A stretch of DNA of 64,000 nt from Onstottus_B arcticum (lineage in GTDB: Bacteria; Acidobacteriota; Blastocatellia; UBA7656): contig JBBPIE010000001.1 of NCBI GenBank assembly GCA_038040485.1, positions 248,001 to 312,000 on the forward strand. The letters are read 5' to 3'. Made by a program: the position numbers and the translations under genes. This document shows, in pieces, positions 1-7,263 of the stretch; position 1 is the first letter of the stretch, and each line of letters begins with the position of its first letter. The notes below the pieces were generated by a model, which was not told the DNA's origin, searched no databases, and was given only the letters and a program-made list of their open reading frames with translations.

Positions 1-636
1 GGCGGCCTGGTCCTTCTGTTCGAATGAGTCGTTGAGTTGAGGAAACGTCTCGAGCGCCGTGATGATGGCGCGGGCGATGAGGTGAGTGTAGGAGACTTTC
101 TTGCCAGAAGCAGCAACGTGTTGATTGATGAGCCGGCGGTTTTCGTCCAGGAGCTTGATCGGTATCTGGCGTTGCGAAGTGGCGGTTGGAACGGACAGGC
201 TCGCTTCCATGTTCTCGGCGAGTCTTAGTGCGGGACCTCGAATTGGTATGCGCTCGGTTTCGTCCGAATCGGCAACGGCCGGGCTCGGCTCGGCAGGCGC
301 TGGCGTCTGAGTGGCTGGCGATTGCTGCGAAGCGGCCTTGCTGGTAGCCGGAGCAAGCGTTGCAGTTGCCGGTTGCGCCCAGTTGTAAGTCGGTTGAAGT
401 CCGCTCCGGGGTTGGGCCGGGGTCGTCTGCGGTTGCGCCGCTTGGTCACTCGCTGGTTCAGCCGTCCCGTTGCCGCCGCGAAGCTCGCGGAAATATGAAC
501 TCCATTCTTCATCAACCGCCGCGGGGTTGCGCTCGAACAGGCGCAGAAGCTCGCTGACATAATCCGCGTTGACGCCGAACTCGTCGGCGATCTGTTGCTC
601 GAGTTCGGCTTCGGTTATTTGCCTGCTGGTCGTCAT
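1..636 (-). CDS. kgd: Multifunctional 2-oxoglutarate decarboxylase/dehydrogenase (E1 with fused E2-like domain), N-terminal part, cut by window edge
   Basis: Only the first 212 codons lie in the window; the frame stays open to base 1. Residues 1-50 match the N-terminal region of 2-oxoglutarate dehydrogenase E1 (LLRLFERNP followed by EEWSSYFREL). A long Pro/Ala/Gln/Thr-rich linker follows (about 60-135). From about residue 137 the start of a 2-oxoacid dehydrogenase acyltransferase-type domain is visible (IPIRGPALRLAENM, then VPTATSQRQIP and SYTHLIARAI). This order, E1 N-tail, linker, E2-like domain, is that of the actinobacterial Kgd/SucA fusion, which converts 2-oxoglutarate in the TCA cycle. 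The ATG at 636 is preceded by a GAGG-type ribosome binding site. Family assignment is confident; the TPP-binding part lies outside the window. Confidence 0.85.
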   Translation of the reverse strand, partial: MTTSRQITEAELEQQIADEFGVNADYVSELLRLFERNPAAVDEEWSSYFRELRGGNGTAEPASDQAAQPQTTPAQPRSGLQPTYNWAQPATATLAPATSKAASQQSPATQTPAPAEPSPAVADSDETERIPIRGPALRLAENMEASLSVPTATSQRQIPIKLLDENRRLINQHVAASGKKVSYTHLIARAIITALETFPQLNDSFEQKDQAA

Positions 637-1280
637 TTTTTCCTCGGACCTAGAGTTTAATCCGCGCTTCGTTGGTTAACAACCGCGGGGTAGGTTGTTC
701 TCGGACCGCGTAGCGGTTACCTATCGATAGCACGCGACGACGATCGGCTCAGCCGGGCCGCGTAGCGGTTACCTATCGATAGCACAAGACGACGATCGGC
801 TCAGCCGGGCCGCGTAGCGGCGCGTGTCGCAGGTATTACCGATAGGTAGCCGCCACGCGGCCCGGATCGTGTCGAGGCGCGCGCTGCTATCGATAGGTAA
901 CCGCCACGCGGCCCGGATCGTGTCGGGGTGCGTGGTGCTATCGATAGGTCACCGCTACGCGGCCCGGATCCTGTCGGGGTGCGCGGTGCTATCGATAGGT
1001 AGCCGCTATGCGGCCCGGCTAACCTCATTGTCACGCTGCTATTCGATAGGAGCCCGCTACGCGGCCAGCGGAGCCATCGGACTTACCTTGCGCGAGCCGG
1101 GGTCGAGCGCGTGGATGCGGAACAAATGGTTGACGCGCACGCCACGCAAGCCCTTAGCTTGTTGCGCTGCTACCGCGTGGGATAAACTTCCAGTTCGCCG
1201 CTAACAAGATGAACCCGAGAGTGCGGAGTCGTCGTACAGAGAGTGACTCTTAGCAATCATCCTTCTGAACGGAGAAGCGC
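637..1280. other. Intergenic region between kgd and the S41 protease, no gene
   Basis: No credible gene is seen here. Bases 704-1066 hold the repeat cluster listed separately; 1067-1280 is unique sequence with no recognisable promoter. Open frames across 801-1204 on both strands are translations of the repeat (recurring GSRHAARI-type or RSGPRGGYLSIA-type peptides) and are not genes. Confidence 0.7.
704..1066. repeat. Inverted cluster of ~51-52-bp repeats around a TATCGATA core
   Basis: The recurring unit contains TGCTATCGATAGGT followed by a CCGCTACGCGGCC-like palindrome. Two full units and one half unit lie in minus orientation, with the CGTAGCGG element starting at 709, 761 and 813, an exact 52-bp period. 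They switch to five plus-orientation units whose TATCGAT-like cores start at about 837, 888, 939, 990 and 1040, a 50-51-bp period. Two arrays of opposite polarity thus face each other near 820. Core and palindrome are conserved; the ~20 bp between units vary. It looks like a REP-like dispersed intergenic element; no mobility gene is nearby. It is not a CRISPR array because spacers are similar to each other and orientation flips. Confidence 0.85.
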
Positions 1281-2618
1281 TTGAAGAAGTTAACCCTGAT
1301 AATCCTATTGGCCGCGCTGCTATCGATGGGCGCTGCGGCCCACACTCAACCACAGACCCAGCCCGCCGCCGCCAAAGCTCCGGCGGCCGCGAGCGCCGAG
1401 GTCCGGCAAGCGACCTTCGACATGGTCTGGAACACGGTCAAGGAAAAACACTTCGACCCGGACTTCGGAGGCGTTGATTGGGACAAGGTGCGCGAGCAGT
1501 ACGCGCCCAGGGTCGCCGGTGTGAAAATTGATCAAGAGCTCTACAGCCTGCTCCAAGCGATGCTCGGCGAGCTTCACCAGTCCCATTTCCAAATCATCCC
1601 GCCGGAAGCAGTCGTCGACGACGACTCGAAAGAACCCAAGGGCGGAGGCGCGGGGCTGGACATTCGTTTGATCGACGGACAGGTGATCGTCAACAAAGTC
1701 GAGGCGGGCTCAAAGGCTTCAGCAGCCGGTCTGCGCGCCGGCTTCATCATCAAGAAGATTGACGACATGACGGTCGGCGAAATCGTCGCGCGCTTCTCTA
1801 AGGGCACCGAGTCGCCGGCTCTCACGCGCATTCGAATAACCCGCGCGGCGCTTGCCAGAATCAACGGCAACCCGGCGACGACGGTCCGGCTGACCTGCCT
1901 GGACGAACGCGATCAAACCCGAGAGATCACAATCGAGCGCGAGAAACTCAAAGGCGAGATGTCGCAGCGATTCGGAAACTTTCCGCCTCAATACACCGAG
2001 TTCGAAGCGAAGCGGCTGGACGGGGGAATCGGCTACATCAGGTTCAACATCTTCGTGACGCTGGTGATGGAGAGGATTCGCGGCGCGATACGTTCGATGT
2101 CAGACGCGCGAGGGATCATCATCGACCTGCGCGGCAACCCGGGCGGTATCGGTGGAATGGCGCCGGGCATCACCGGATACCTTGAAGCAAAGCAGGTATC
2201 GCTGGGCGCGATGAAAATGCGTTCGGGCCGCCAGGCCTTTATCGCCTTCCCGCAACAGGGCGCATATCTCGGTCCGGTCGTGATAATGACGGACGGCGGG
2301 AGCGGCTCTACAAGCGAGATCTTCGCCGCCGGGCTTCAAGAGCTCGGCCGGGCCACAATAGTCGGGGAACAAACAATGGGGGCGGCGCTGCCGTCGATCT
2401 TTGGCAAACTCCCTACCGGCGCGCTGTTTCAATACGCCATCGCCGATTTCAAGACGCCCAAGGGGGTACTGATCGAAGGGCTCGGCGTTAAGCCCGACAT
2501 CGAAATCAAACTCACTCGCCGCGCTTTGCTCGAGGGCCGCGACCCTCAGCTCGAGGCCGCGGTCGGCGTCATCAATCAGAAGCACTCAAAACAGGAGCGA
2601 GTGTCGGCTGCCAGGTGA
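1281..2618 (+). CDS. Secreted S41-family (C-terminal processing/tricorn-like) serine peptidase with PDZ domain
   Basis: 445 residues. Translation starts at TTG (1281) with GGAG at 1271; this start gives a clean signal peptide (MKKLTLIILL to about residue 20). A helical N-domain (40-110) holds a Ser-His pair in QSHFQ (101-102). A PDZ domain spans about 120-220 and the S41 fold about 245-420, with DLRGNPGG (282-289) and the nucleophile region GGSGSTSEIF (catalytic Ser expected at 343). The lysine of Ctp/Prc proteases is replaced by Ala368 (GEQTMGA). The Ser-His pair plus Glu363 fits the tricorn-type tetrad better than the Ser-Lys dyad; this is inference. It probably acts on exported proteins in the periplasm. 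A LolA-like gene follows 55 bp downstream and may be co-transcribed. Confidence 0.85.
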   Translation: MKKLTLIILLAALLSMGAAAHTQPQTQPAAAKAPAAASAEVRQATFDMVWNTVKEKHFDPDFGGVDWDKVREQYAPRVAGVKIDQELYSLLQAMLGELHQSHFQIIPPEAVVDDDSKEPKGGGAGLDIRLIDGQVIVNKVEAGSKASAAGLRAGFIIKKIDDMTVGEIVARFSKGTESPALTRIRITRAALARINGNPATTVRLTCLDERDQTREITIEREKLKGEMSQRFGNFPPQYTEFEAKRLDGGIGYIRFNIFVTLVMERIRGAIRSMSDARGIIIDLRGNPGGIGGMAPGITGYLEAKQVSLGAMKMRSGRQAFIAFPQQGAYLGPVVIMTDGGSGSTSEIFAAGLQELGRATIVGEQTMGAALPSIFGKLPTGALFQYAIADFKTPKGVLIEGLGVKPDIEIKLTRRALLEGRDPQLEAAVGVINQKHSKQERVSAAR

Positions 2619-2673
2619 TGATTGCTTATCACTTCGCGCCCACGTGTCGCTCGGATTAGGAAAGGATAAGCAG

Positions 2674-3435
2674 ATGAAAAAAACTCTCACCATCATGATT
2701 CTTTGCATGGCAGTCGCGGTAGCGGCGCTCGCTCAGCAGAAACCAGCCGATCAGGCAGCGAAACCGGTTGAGCCCACGCCTACAGTCGATCAGATTCTCG
2801 ACAAGTACGTGCAAGCGCTCGGCGGCAAGGCAGCGATGGAGAAGATCACCAGCACTGCGTCAAAGGGCACATTCGAAATTGCGGCTCTCGGCTTAAGCGG
2901 AAGCGCCGAGGTTTGGGAGAAGGCGCCCAACAAAACGGCATTAAAGCTCGACATTCCTGGTTTCGGCATCGTGCAGGAAGGCTTCAATGGAACGGTCGCG
3001 TGGTCTCAGGACCCGCAAAGCGGAATGCGCGAGAAGACCGGCGCCGAGCTGGCGGCCACCAAACTCGACGCCGATTTCTACAAGCCGATCAGACTCAAAC
3101 AGCTTTACCCGAAGATCGCGATGAAGGGCAAAGGAAAGGTCGGCGACAACGATGCTTACCTGTTAGAAGCCACACCGGCGGAAGGCGCTGCCGAGACATG
3201 GTACTTCGACGCGGCAACCGGACTGCTTACCCGGATGGATCTCGAGCGCGAGACGCCGCAGGGCAAAATGGCCGTTCAAGTCTTCTCGGAAGACTACAAG
3301 GCCGTCGACGGCGTGAAGGTTGCGCATACGATCCGCCAAATCACACCGGCTTTCACAATCATCATCAAGCTTGAAGAAGTGAAGCACAACGTCCCAGTGG
3401 ATGATGCAAAGTTCAACAAGCCCGCGACGCAGTAA
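2674..3435 (+). CDS. Secreted LolA-like (outer-membrane lipoprotein-sorting-type) protein of unknown function
   Basis: 253 residues from the ATG at 2674, preceded by AGGA at 2658-2665; an upstream in-frame start at 2644 would add ten residues before the signal peptide and is less likely. Residues 1-21 are a signal peptide (KKTLTIMILC, cleavage near ALAQ). The mature protein has the pattern DKYVQALGGKAAMEK, then GFNGTVAWSQDP, then EDYKAVDGVKV, seen in secreted proteins with a LolA-like beta half-barrel. No catalytic motif is visible. It follows the S41 protease on the same strand, so the two may form a periplasmic pair. Its actual substrate or partner is not known. Confidence 0.7.
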   Translation: MKKTLTIMILCMAVAVAALAQQKPADQAAKPVEPTPTVDQILDKYVQALGGKAAMEKITSTASKGTFEIAALGLSGSAEVWEKAPNKTALKLDIPGFGIVQEGFNGTVAWSQDPQSGMREKTGAELAATKLDADFYKPIRLKQLYPKIAMKGKGKVGDNDAYLLEATPAEGAAETWYFDAATGLLTRMDLERETPQGKMAVQVFSEDYKAVDGVKVAHTIRQITPAFTIIIKLEEVKHNVPVDDAKFNKPATQ

Positions 3436-3440
3436 TCTTC

Positions 3441-3569
3441 GGTTTGGGGTTCGGGGTTCAGAGTTCAGAGTTCAAGCTTCAGCTCGCTCGTTCCGCTTTA
3501 TGGACGCGAAAAGCAAGCTGAAGCTTGAACCCTGAACCCCGAACCCTGAACCCCGAACCCTGAACCCTA
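3441..3569. repeat. Heptameric inverted repeat array upstream of the M20 peptidase
   Basis: The left arm (about 3441-3482) is built of 7-bp units of the type GGTTCGG, GGTTCAG, AGTTCAG, AGTTCAA, GCTTCAG. After about 30 bp, the right arm (about 3513-3569) holds complementary heptamers (GCTTGAA, CCCTGAA, CCCCGAA, repeated). The arms can fold into a long imperfect hairpin. The array ends 8 bp before the ATG at 3578, leaving no obvious Shine-Dalgarno sequence. A similar architecture with a different heptamer stands before clpP near 60.7 kb. Confidence 0.85.
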
Positions 3570-3577
3570 AGCACACT

Positions 3578-5104
3578 ATGAAACCTCGACGCCTTGCAGT
3601 TGTCGCTCTTCTCGTCTTTGTCGTTGCCAACACTCATCCGACCAGTGGCGCACAGACGACTGGCTCAAGCGTTCGGCAGTACCGCCGGCAGCACGAGAAT
3701 CAAATCTTGAGTGAGTTCGTCGAGTTTCTCTCGATTCCGAACGTCGCTTCGGACACTCCCAACATCCGGCGCAACGCGGAAAAGTTGCTCGAGATGATGA
3801 AGCGGCGCGGGATCGAGGCTCGATTGCTTGAAGGCAACGGGCCTCCGGCGGTCTTCGGTGAGTTGAAGACGACTGGAGCGACGACCACGATCGGAATCTA
3901 CGCGCACTATGACGGACAGCCTGTCGACGCTTCGAAGTGGGCGAGCGAGCCGTTCAAGCCTGTCATGCGAGACAAAGCACTCGACGTTGGCGGGCGCGAG
4001 ATTCCGTTTCCAAACAACGGTGATCGCGTCAATCCCGAGTGGCGTTTGTACGCTCGCTCGGCGTCCGACGATAAAGCCCCGATCATCGCGATGCTCGCCG
4101 GCCTCGACGCTTTGAAAGCATCAAACCGCAAGCCAACAGTCAACCTGAAGTTCTTCTTCGACGGCGAAGAAGAAGCCGGCTCGCCTCACCTTGAAGACAT
4201 TGTGAATCGCAACGCTTTGCTGCTCGGCGCTGACGTGTGGCTTTGCGCGGACGGCCCGGTGCATCAGACGCGAAAGCAGTTGCTCTATTTCGGAGTTCGC
4301 GGCGTCGTCAGCCTGAACGTGACCGTCTACGGAGCGGACCGCGCACTGCACAGCGGGCACTACGGCAACTGGTCGCCGAATCCGGCAATGCGATTGGCGA
4401 AGCTTCTGGCGAGTATGAAGGACGACGCAGGCCGTGTGTTGATCGAAGGGTTCTACGAGGGCGTCGAACCGCTGGGCGCGGCGGAGAAGAAGTCGCTGCT
4501 CGAGATGCCGGCAACCGATCAGGAGTTGATGCGCGAGTACGCGCTTGCTTCAACTGAAGGCGGCGGGCGCTCATTGGCTGAACTGATCAACGAACCGTCG
4601 CTGAACATCGACGGGCTCCGTAGCGAGTACGTCGGCGCGGAGGCTCGCACGATCATTCCGTCCGAAGCTACCGCGGCGATTGATCTGCGATTGGTGAAAG
4701 GCATCGACCCGAAAAGACAGGTCGAACGGCTGATCGCTCACTTAAAGAAGCAGGGTTACTACGTCACTACAAACGTACCCGACCGCCAGATGCGGCTCGC
4801 GCATCCGATGATCGCGCTAGTGACTACTTCAGGCGGCTACCCGGCCGTGCGAACCTCGATGAGCTTGCCGATCTCGCAGAAGATCATTCGCGCAGTCGAG
4901 CAAGCGATAGGCTCACGCCCTGTGCTTGCGCCGACGCTTGGCGGGAGCGTGCCGCTGTACATCCTGGAGGCGGCAACTCATGCGCCTCAGATCGGCGTGC
5001 CGATTGTGAATCATGACAACAACCAGCACAGCTCGAACGAGAATCTGAGGCTTCAGAACTTGTGGGACGGGATTGAAATCTTCGCCGCGCTTATGACGAT
5101 GTAG
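3578..5104 (+). CDS. Secreted M20-family metallopeptidase (dipeptidase/carboxypeptidase type)
   Basis: 508 residues. The N-terminus is a signal peptide (about 1-25, LAVVALLVFVVA). The two-zinc M20 site is complete: His110 in YAHYDGQPVD, the bridging Asp in SASDDKAP (164), the general base/metal pair in DGEEEAGS (198-199), the Asp in CADGPVHQ, and a C-terminal His in VNHDNNQHSSNE. The lid/dimerisation domain occupies about 245-400. The protein should hydrolyse short peptides outside the cytoplasm; substrate is not predictable. The ATG at 3578 directly follows the heptameric array, and no canonical ribosome binding site is seen, so start efficiency may depend on that structure. Confidence 0.9.
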   Translation: MKPRRLAVVALLVFVVANTHPTSGAQTTGSSVRQYRRQHENQILSEFVEFLSIPNVASDTPNIRRNAEKLLEMMKRRGIEARLLEGNGPPAVFGELKTTGATTTIGIYAHYDGQPVDASKWASEPFKPVMRDKALDVGGREIPFPNNGDRVNPEWRLYARSASDDKAPIIAMLAGLDALKASNRKPTVNLKFFFDGEEEAGSPHLEDIVNRNALLLGADVWLCADGPVHQTRKQLLYFGVRGVVSLNVTVYGADRALHSGHYGNWSPNPAMRLAKLLASMKDDAGRVLIEGFYEGVEPLGAAEKKSLLEMPATDQELMREYALASTEGGGRSLAELINEPSLNIDGLRSEYVGAEARTIIPSEATAAIDLRLVKGIDPKRQVERLIAHLKKQGYYVTTNVPDRQMRLAHPMIALVTTSGGYPAVRTSMSLPISQKIIRAVEQAIGSRPVLAPTLGGSVPLYILEAATHAPQIGVPIVNHDNNQHSSNENLRLQNLWDGIEIFAALMTM

Positions 5105-5236
5105 CTGAATTGTCCGGTCGCGTCCCGGAGCGAGGCTTGCGATGGGGCGCCGGGTTCGGGCATTCAAACATTAAGGGCCACGGAACCGGCGTCAAGCGCT
5201 GGTTACGTGGCCCGTACTTCGGCTCGGAGTGAAGCG

Positions 5237-5968
5237 TCAGTTCTTCGAGCTGCCCGAAGCGGCAGCTGCTGCCGCGCTCTTGCGTTTGTGAGTATCGAAC
5301 CAGTCAAACACAGCCGGAAAGTTCGGCACGACGATGCTGGCATGATCGCCGCCCGGCACTTCGATGTATTTGATCTCCGCGCCGAGTTTCTTGCCCATCT
5401 CAACCATCACCCGCGAACGCTCGACCGGAACAGTCGCGTCTTTGTCGCCGTGAACGACGATCTGCGGAATGTGCGCGATCTTCGACATGTTAGCCGGATT
5501 ATTGGCGCCGCCCGCGATCGGTGCCAGAGCTGCGAACACCTCCGGGTGGTTCATCGCAACCGACCACGTGCCGAACCCTCCCATCGAGTGCCCGGTCAGA
5601 TAGATTCGATCCGCGTCGATGTTGTAAGCGCGCCGCACTTCGGCCAGCACATCCATCACGTCTTTCTCGGCGTCGCCGACGTACATTGAAGCGGGCTTGC
5701 GGCCCTTCGGACACGCGACGATGTACCCGCGTCTCTCGGCTTCGGTCTTAAACGCGCCTTGCCCGTAAAAGCTTAGATAGCTGTTCTCGTCCCCTCCCAT
5801 CCCGTGAAGCGCAATTACCAGCGGAAACGGTTTCGACTTGTCGTAGCCCGACGGCACGAAGATCTGATAAGGCTGAAGCGTGTTGTCGGCCTTCGAAAGA
5901 TAAGCCTTCTTGAACTCGCCGCGGCGCGAGGCCAACGGATCGTTGCCCGCCGATAGCGCATCGAGCAT
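5237..5968 (-). CDS. Alpha/beta hydrolase (esterase/prolyl-oligopeptidase-like), C-terminal part of a frameshifted gene
   Basis: This frame carries the catalytic domain. VIALHGMGGDENSY forms the oxyanion region, GHSMGGFGTW is the nucleophile elbow with the Ser, VVHGDKDATVP gives the Asp, and GGDHASIV gives the His. The family includes PHB-depolymerase-like and feruloyl-esterase-like secreted enzymes. The reading frame continues meaningfully upstream of the ATG at 5968 (QYGIALFELARAGEI and DRLDFRGSL) to about 6070, where it meets the other fragment at 6021-6791 in another frame. The two are best read as one 517-residue protein broken by one extra base. The tail is Lys/Ala/Ser-rich. Confidence 0.75.
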   Translation of the reverse strand: MLDALSAGNDPLASRRGEFKKAYLSKADNTLQPYQIFVPSGYDKSKPFPLVIALHGMGGDENSYLSFYGQGAFKTEAERRGYIVACPKGRKPASMYVGDAEKDVMDVLAEVRRAYNIDADRIYLTGHSMGGFGTWSVAMNHPEVFAALAPIAGGANNPANMSKIAHIPQIVVHGDKDATVPVERSRVMVEMGKKLGAEIKYIEVPGGDHASIVVPNFPAVFDWFDTHKRKSAAAAAASGSSKN

Positions 5969-6020
5969 CGTGTTTGATTCCTTGAGCGAGCCGCGGAAGT
6001 CCAGCCGATCGAAACTGATC

Positions 6021-6791
6021 TCACCCGCGCGCGCAAGCTCGAACAGCGCAATCCCGTACTGAGCAGTAGGTAAAACCGGCGAGCAGCGAGTCCTGCCCCT
6101 TCGCCTTCAACGCAGCTTCTGTCTTTGCCGCGCGCGCCTTCGCCGCTGCGAAGTCAGCCGCAAGCCCGCGCTCGATGTGAACCGTCATGTACTTTACGAT
6201 CGGTTCGCCTCCCGGCGTCTTGAGTTGAACGGCGATCCGGTAGTTTCCGGTCTCGACCTCCGGCATCGTGACCTCGGCCGAGAGGGGTTTTGCGAAGAAG
6301 TCGGGCTCGAGGCCGTCAAACGTCTTCAACTCCTTAACCAACTCTTCGCCCTTCATCTTGAGCAGCGAGATCGAGCCGCTGAGTTTTCCGCTCGGCTTCT
6401 CGTCGAGCGCATATAGCTGCCCGACTTTCAATGCGACGGCGTCGCCCGGGTCGAGCATGAGCCTGTCGAGCTTTACAGTCACTGCCGAACCAAGCGCACG
6501 CGACGGAGTCCACTCGGTGCCGCGCATAAGCGCCATTGCGTGATACATGTGTTTGAGCGCGTCGCCGTACCTGGCTTCCGAGTTCGCCGCTCTTGCCAGC
6601 TTCTCGAGCCGGTCGACTTCGGCGCGAGCTTCAGGCGTCAGCTTAGCCATCATCGCCGGAGTGTTCTTCATCGTGCCAAAGCCCACCGACACGCGAAGCA
6701 CTTGCGCGGCGTCTTGAGCAAACGCAGCGGCCAGACAGACGAGAATGATCGCGATTGACAGAGCGGAACGAAGCAAGAGTCTTCGAATCAT
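6021..6791 (-). CDS. N-terminal part of the same frameshifted secreted alpha/beta hydrolase
   Basis: 256 residues from the ATG at 6791, which has AGGAGA upstream. Residues 1-26 form a signal peptide (LLLRSALSIAIILV, cleavage near AFAQ). The rest is an accessory domain with helical (PEARAEVDRLEKLARAANSEARYG region) and beta-rich parts, without a recognised motif. The frame ends in a short nonsense tail after SLLAG. Removing one T of the TTTT run (plus-strand AAAA at 6072-6075) continues the frame as GLPTAQYGIALFELA into the hydrolase frame, and the corrected length is divisible by three. This is either a sequencing or assembly homopolymer error or a real inactivating mutation. Confidence 0.7.
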   Translation of the reverse strand: MIRRLLLRSALSIAIILVCLAAAFAQDAAQVLRVSVGFGTMKNTPAMMAKLTPEARAEVDRLEKLARAANSEARYGDALKHMYHAMALMRGTEWTPSRALGSAVTVKLDRLMLDPGDAVALKVGQLYALDEKPSGKLSGSISLLKMKGEELVKELKTFDGLEPDFFAKPLSAEVTMPEVETGNYRIAVQLKTPGGEPIVKYMTVHIERGLAADFAAAKARAAKTEAALKAKGQDSLLAGFTYCSVRDCAVRACARG

Positions 6792-7263
6792 CAGATGTTC
6801 TCCTTCACGTGCGCGAGTCTTTGTTGGTTTGGAACCAGTTTCCACCGGTTGCCGAGGATGGTACTACCGTGCGTTGTGCGGTTCAAGCGAACGTTCGCAC
6901 ACCTGCCAAAAACAACCGGAGCTGCCCGAGGGAAGAGACAGCTCCGGTGAGCCAAGCCGCGCCTGCCGGCGCGGCCCGCTTTGTTCCTTTGAGGCTTCAG
7001 ACAAAGATGGCGATCTCGCGCGCCCGTGGTCAGCCGGATTCCGGCCGCGGAAAAAGGAAAGGCTGGAGCGCCTCCAGCCTGACCATTCGGGAGCACGTCT
7101 CGAGTCTCCGTTGTTATCTCGGAACCACGACATTGCGGTCGGAGCGGGCGCATCCAACAAAGTTAGCTTTGGCGAAAAAGCTCATATTGCCTTCGCGGTG
7201 AAAATGAATCAATCATCGGCGAAGGAGAGCGTATCGAATTCTCACAACCGATATCCCAGAATG
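6792..7263. other. Intergenic region between the hydrolase and the pilin cluster; contains hairpins, no gene
   Basis: No gene is supported here. A 10-bp perfect stem with a 14-nt loop (6915-6924 pairing with 6939-6948, CCGGAGCTG/CAGCTCCGG) has no U-run and no known family. The second hairpin at 7060-7080 is listed as a terminator. An open frame crossing 6745-7497 on the plus strand overlaps the convincing PilX gene in antisense and is rejected. Confidence 0.6.
7051..7080 (-). terminator. Rho-independent terminator downstream of the pilin operon
   Basis: On the minus strand AGGCTGGAG and CTCCAGCCT form a perfect 9-bp stem with a 3-nt loop (7060-7080), followed by TTTCCTTTTT. It lies 184 bp past the stop of the last PilX-type gene, where transcription of the minus-strand cluster would end. 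Confidence 0.7.

Noticed and set aside
704..1066. CRISPR array
   Set aside because: Units change orientation, the between-unit sequence is itself similar, and no cas genes are nearby.
801..1204. Open reading frames of 77 and 126 codons across the repeat cluster
   Set aside because: They translate the 51-bp repeats into recurring peptides in both strands and lack ribosome binding sites.
1315..1338. Stray copy of the repeat core in the S41 signal peptide (CTATCGATGGGCGCTGCGGCC)
   Set aside because: Similarity is short and imperfect and falls in a constrained Ala/Leu-rich signal sequence, so chance is likely.
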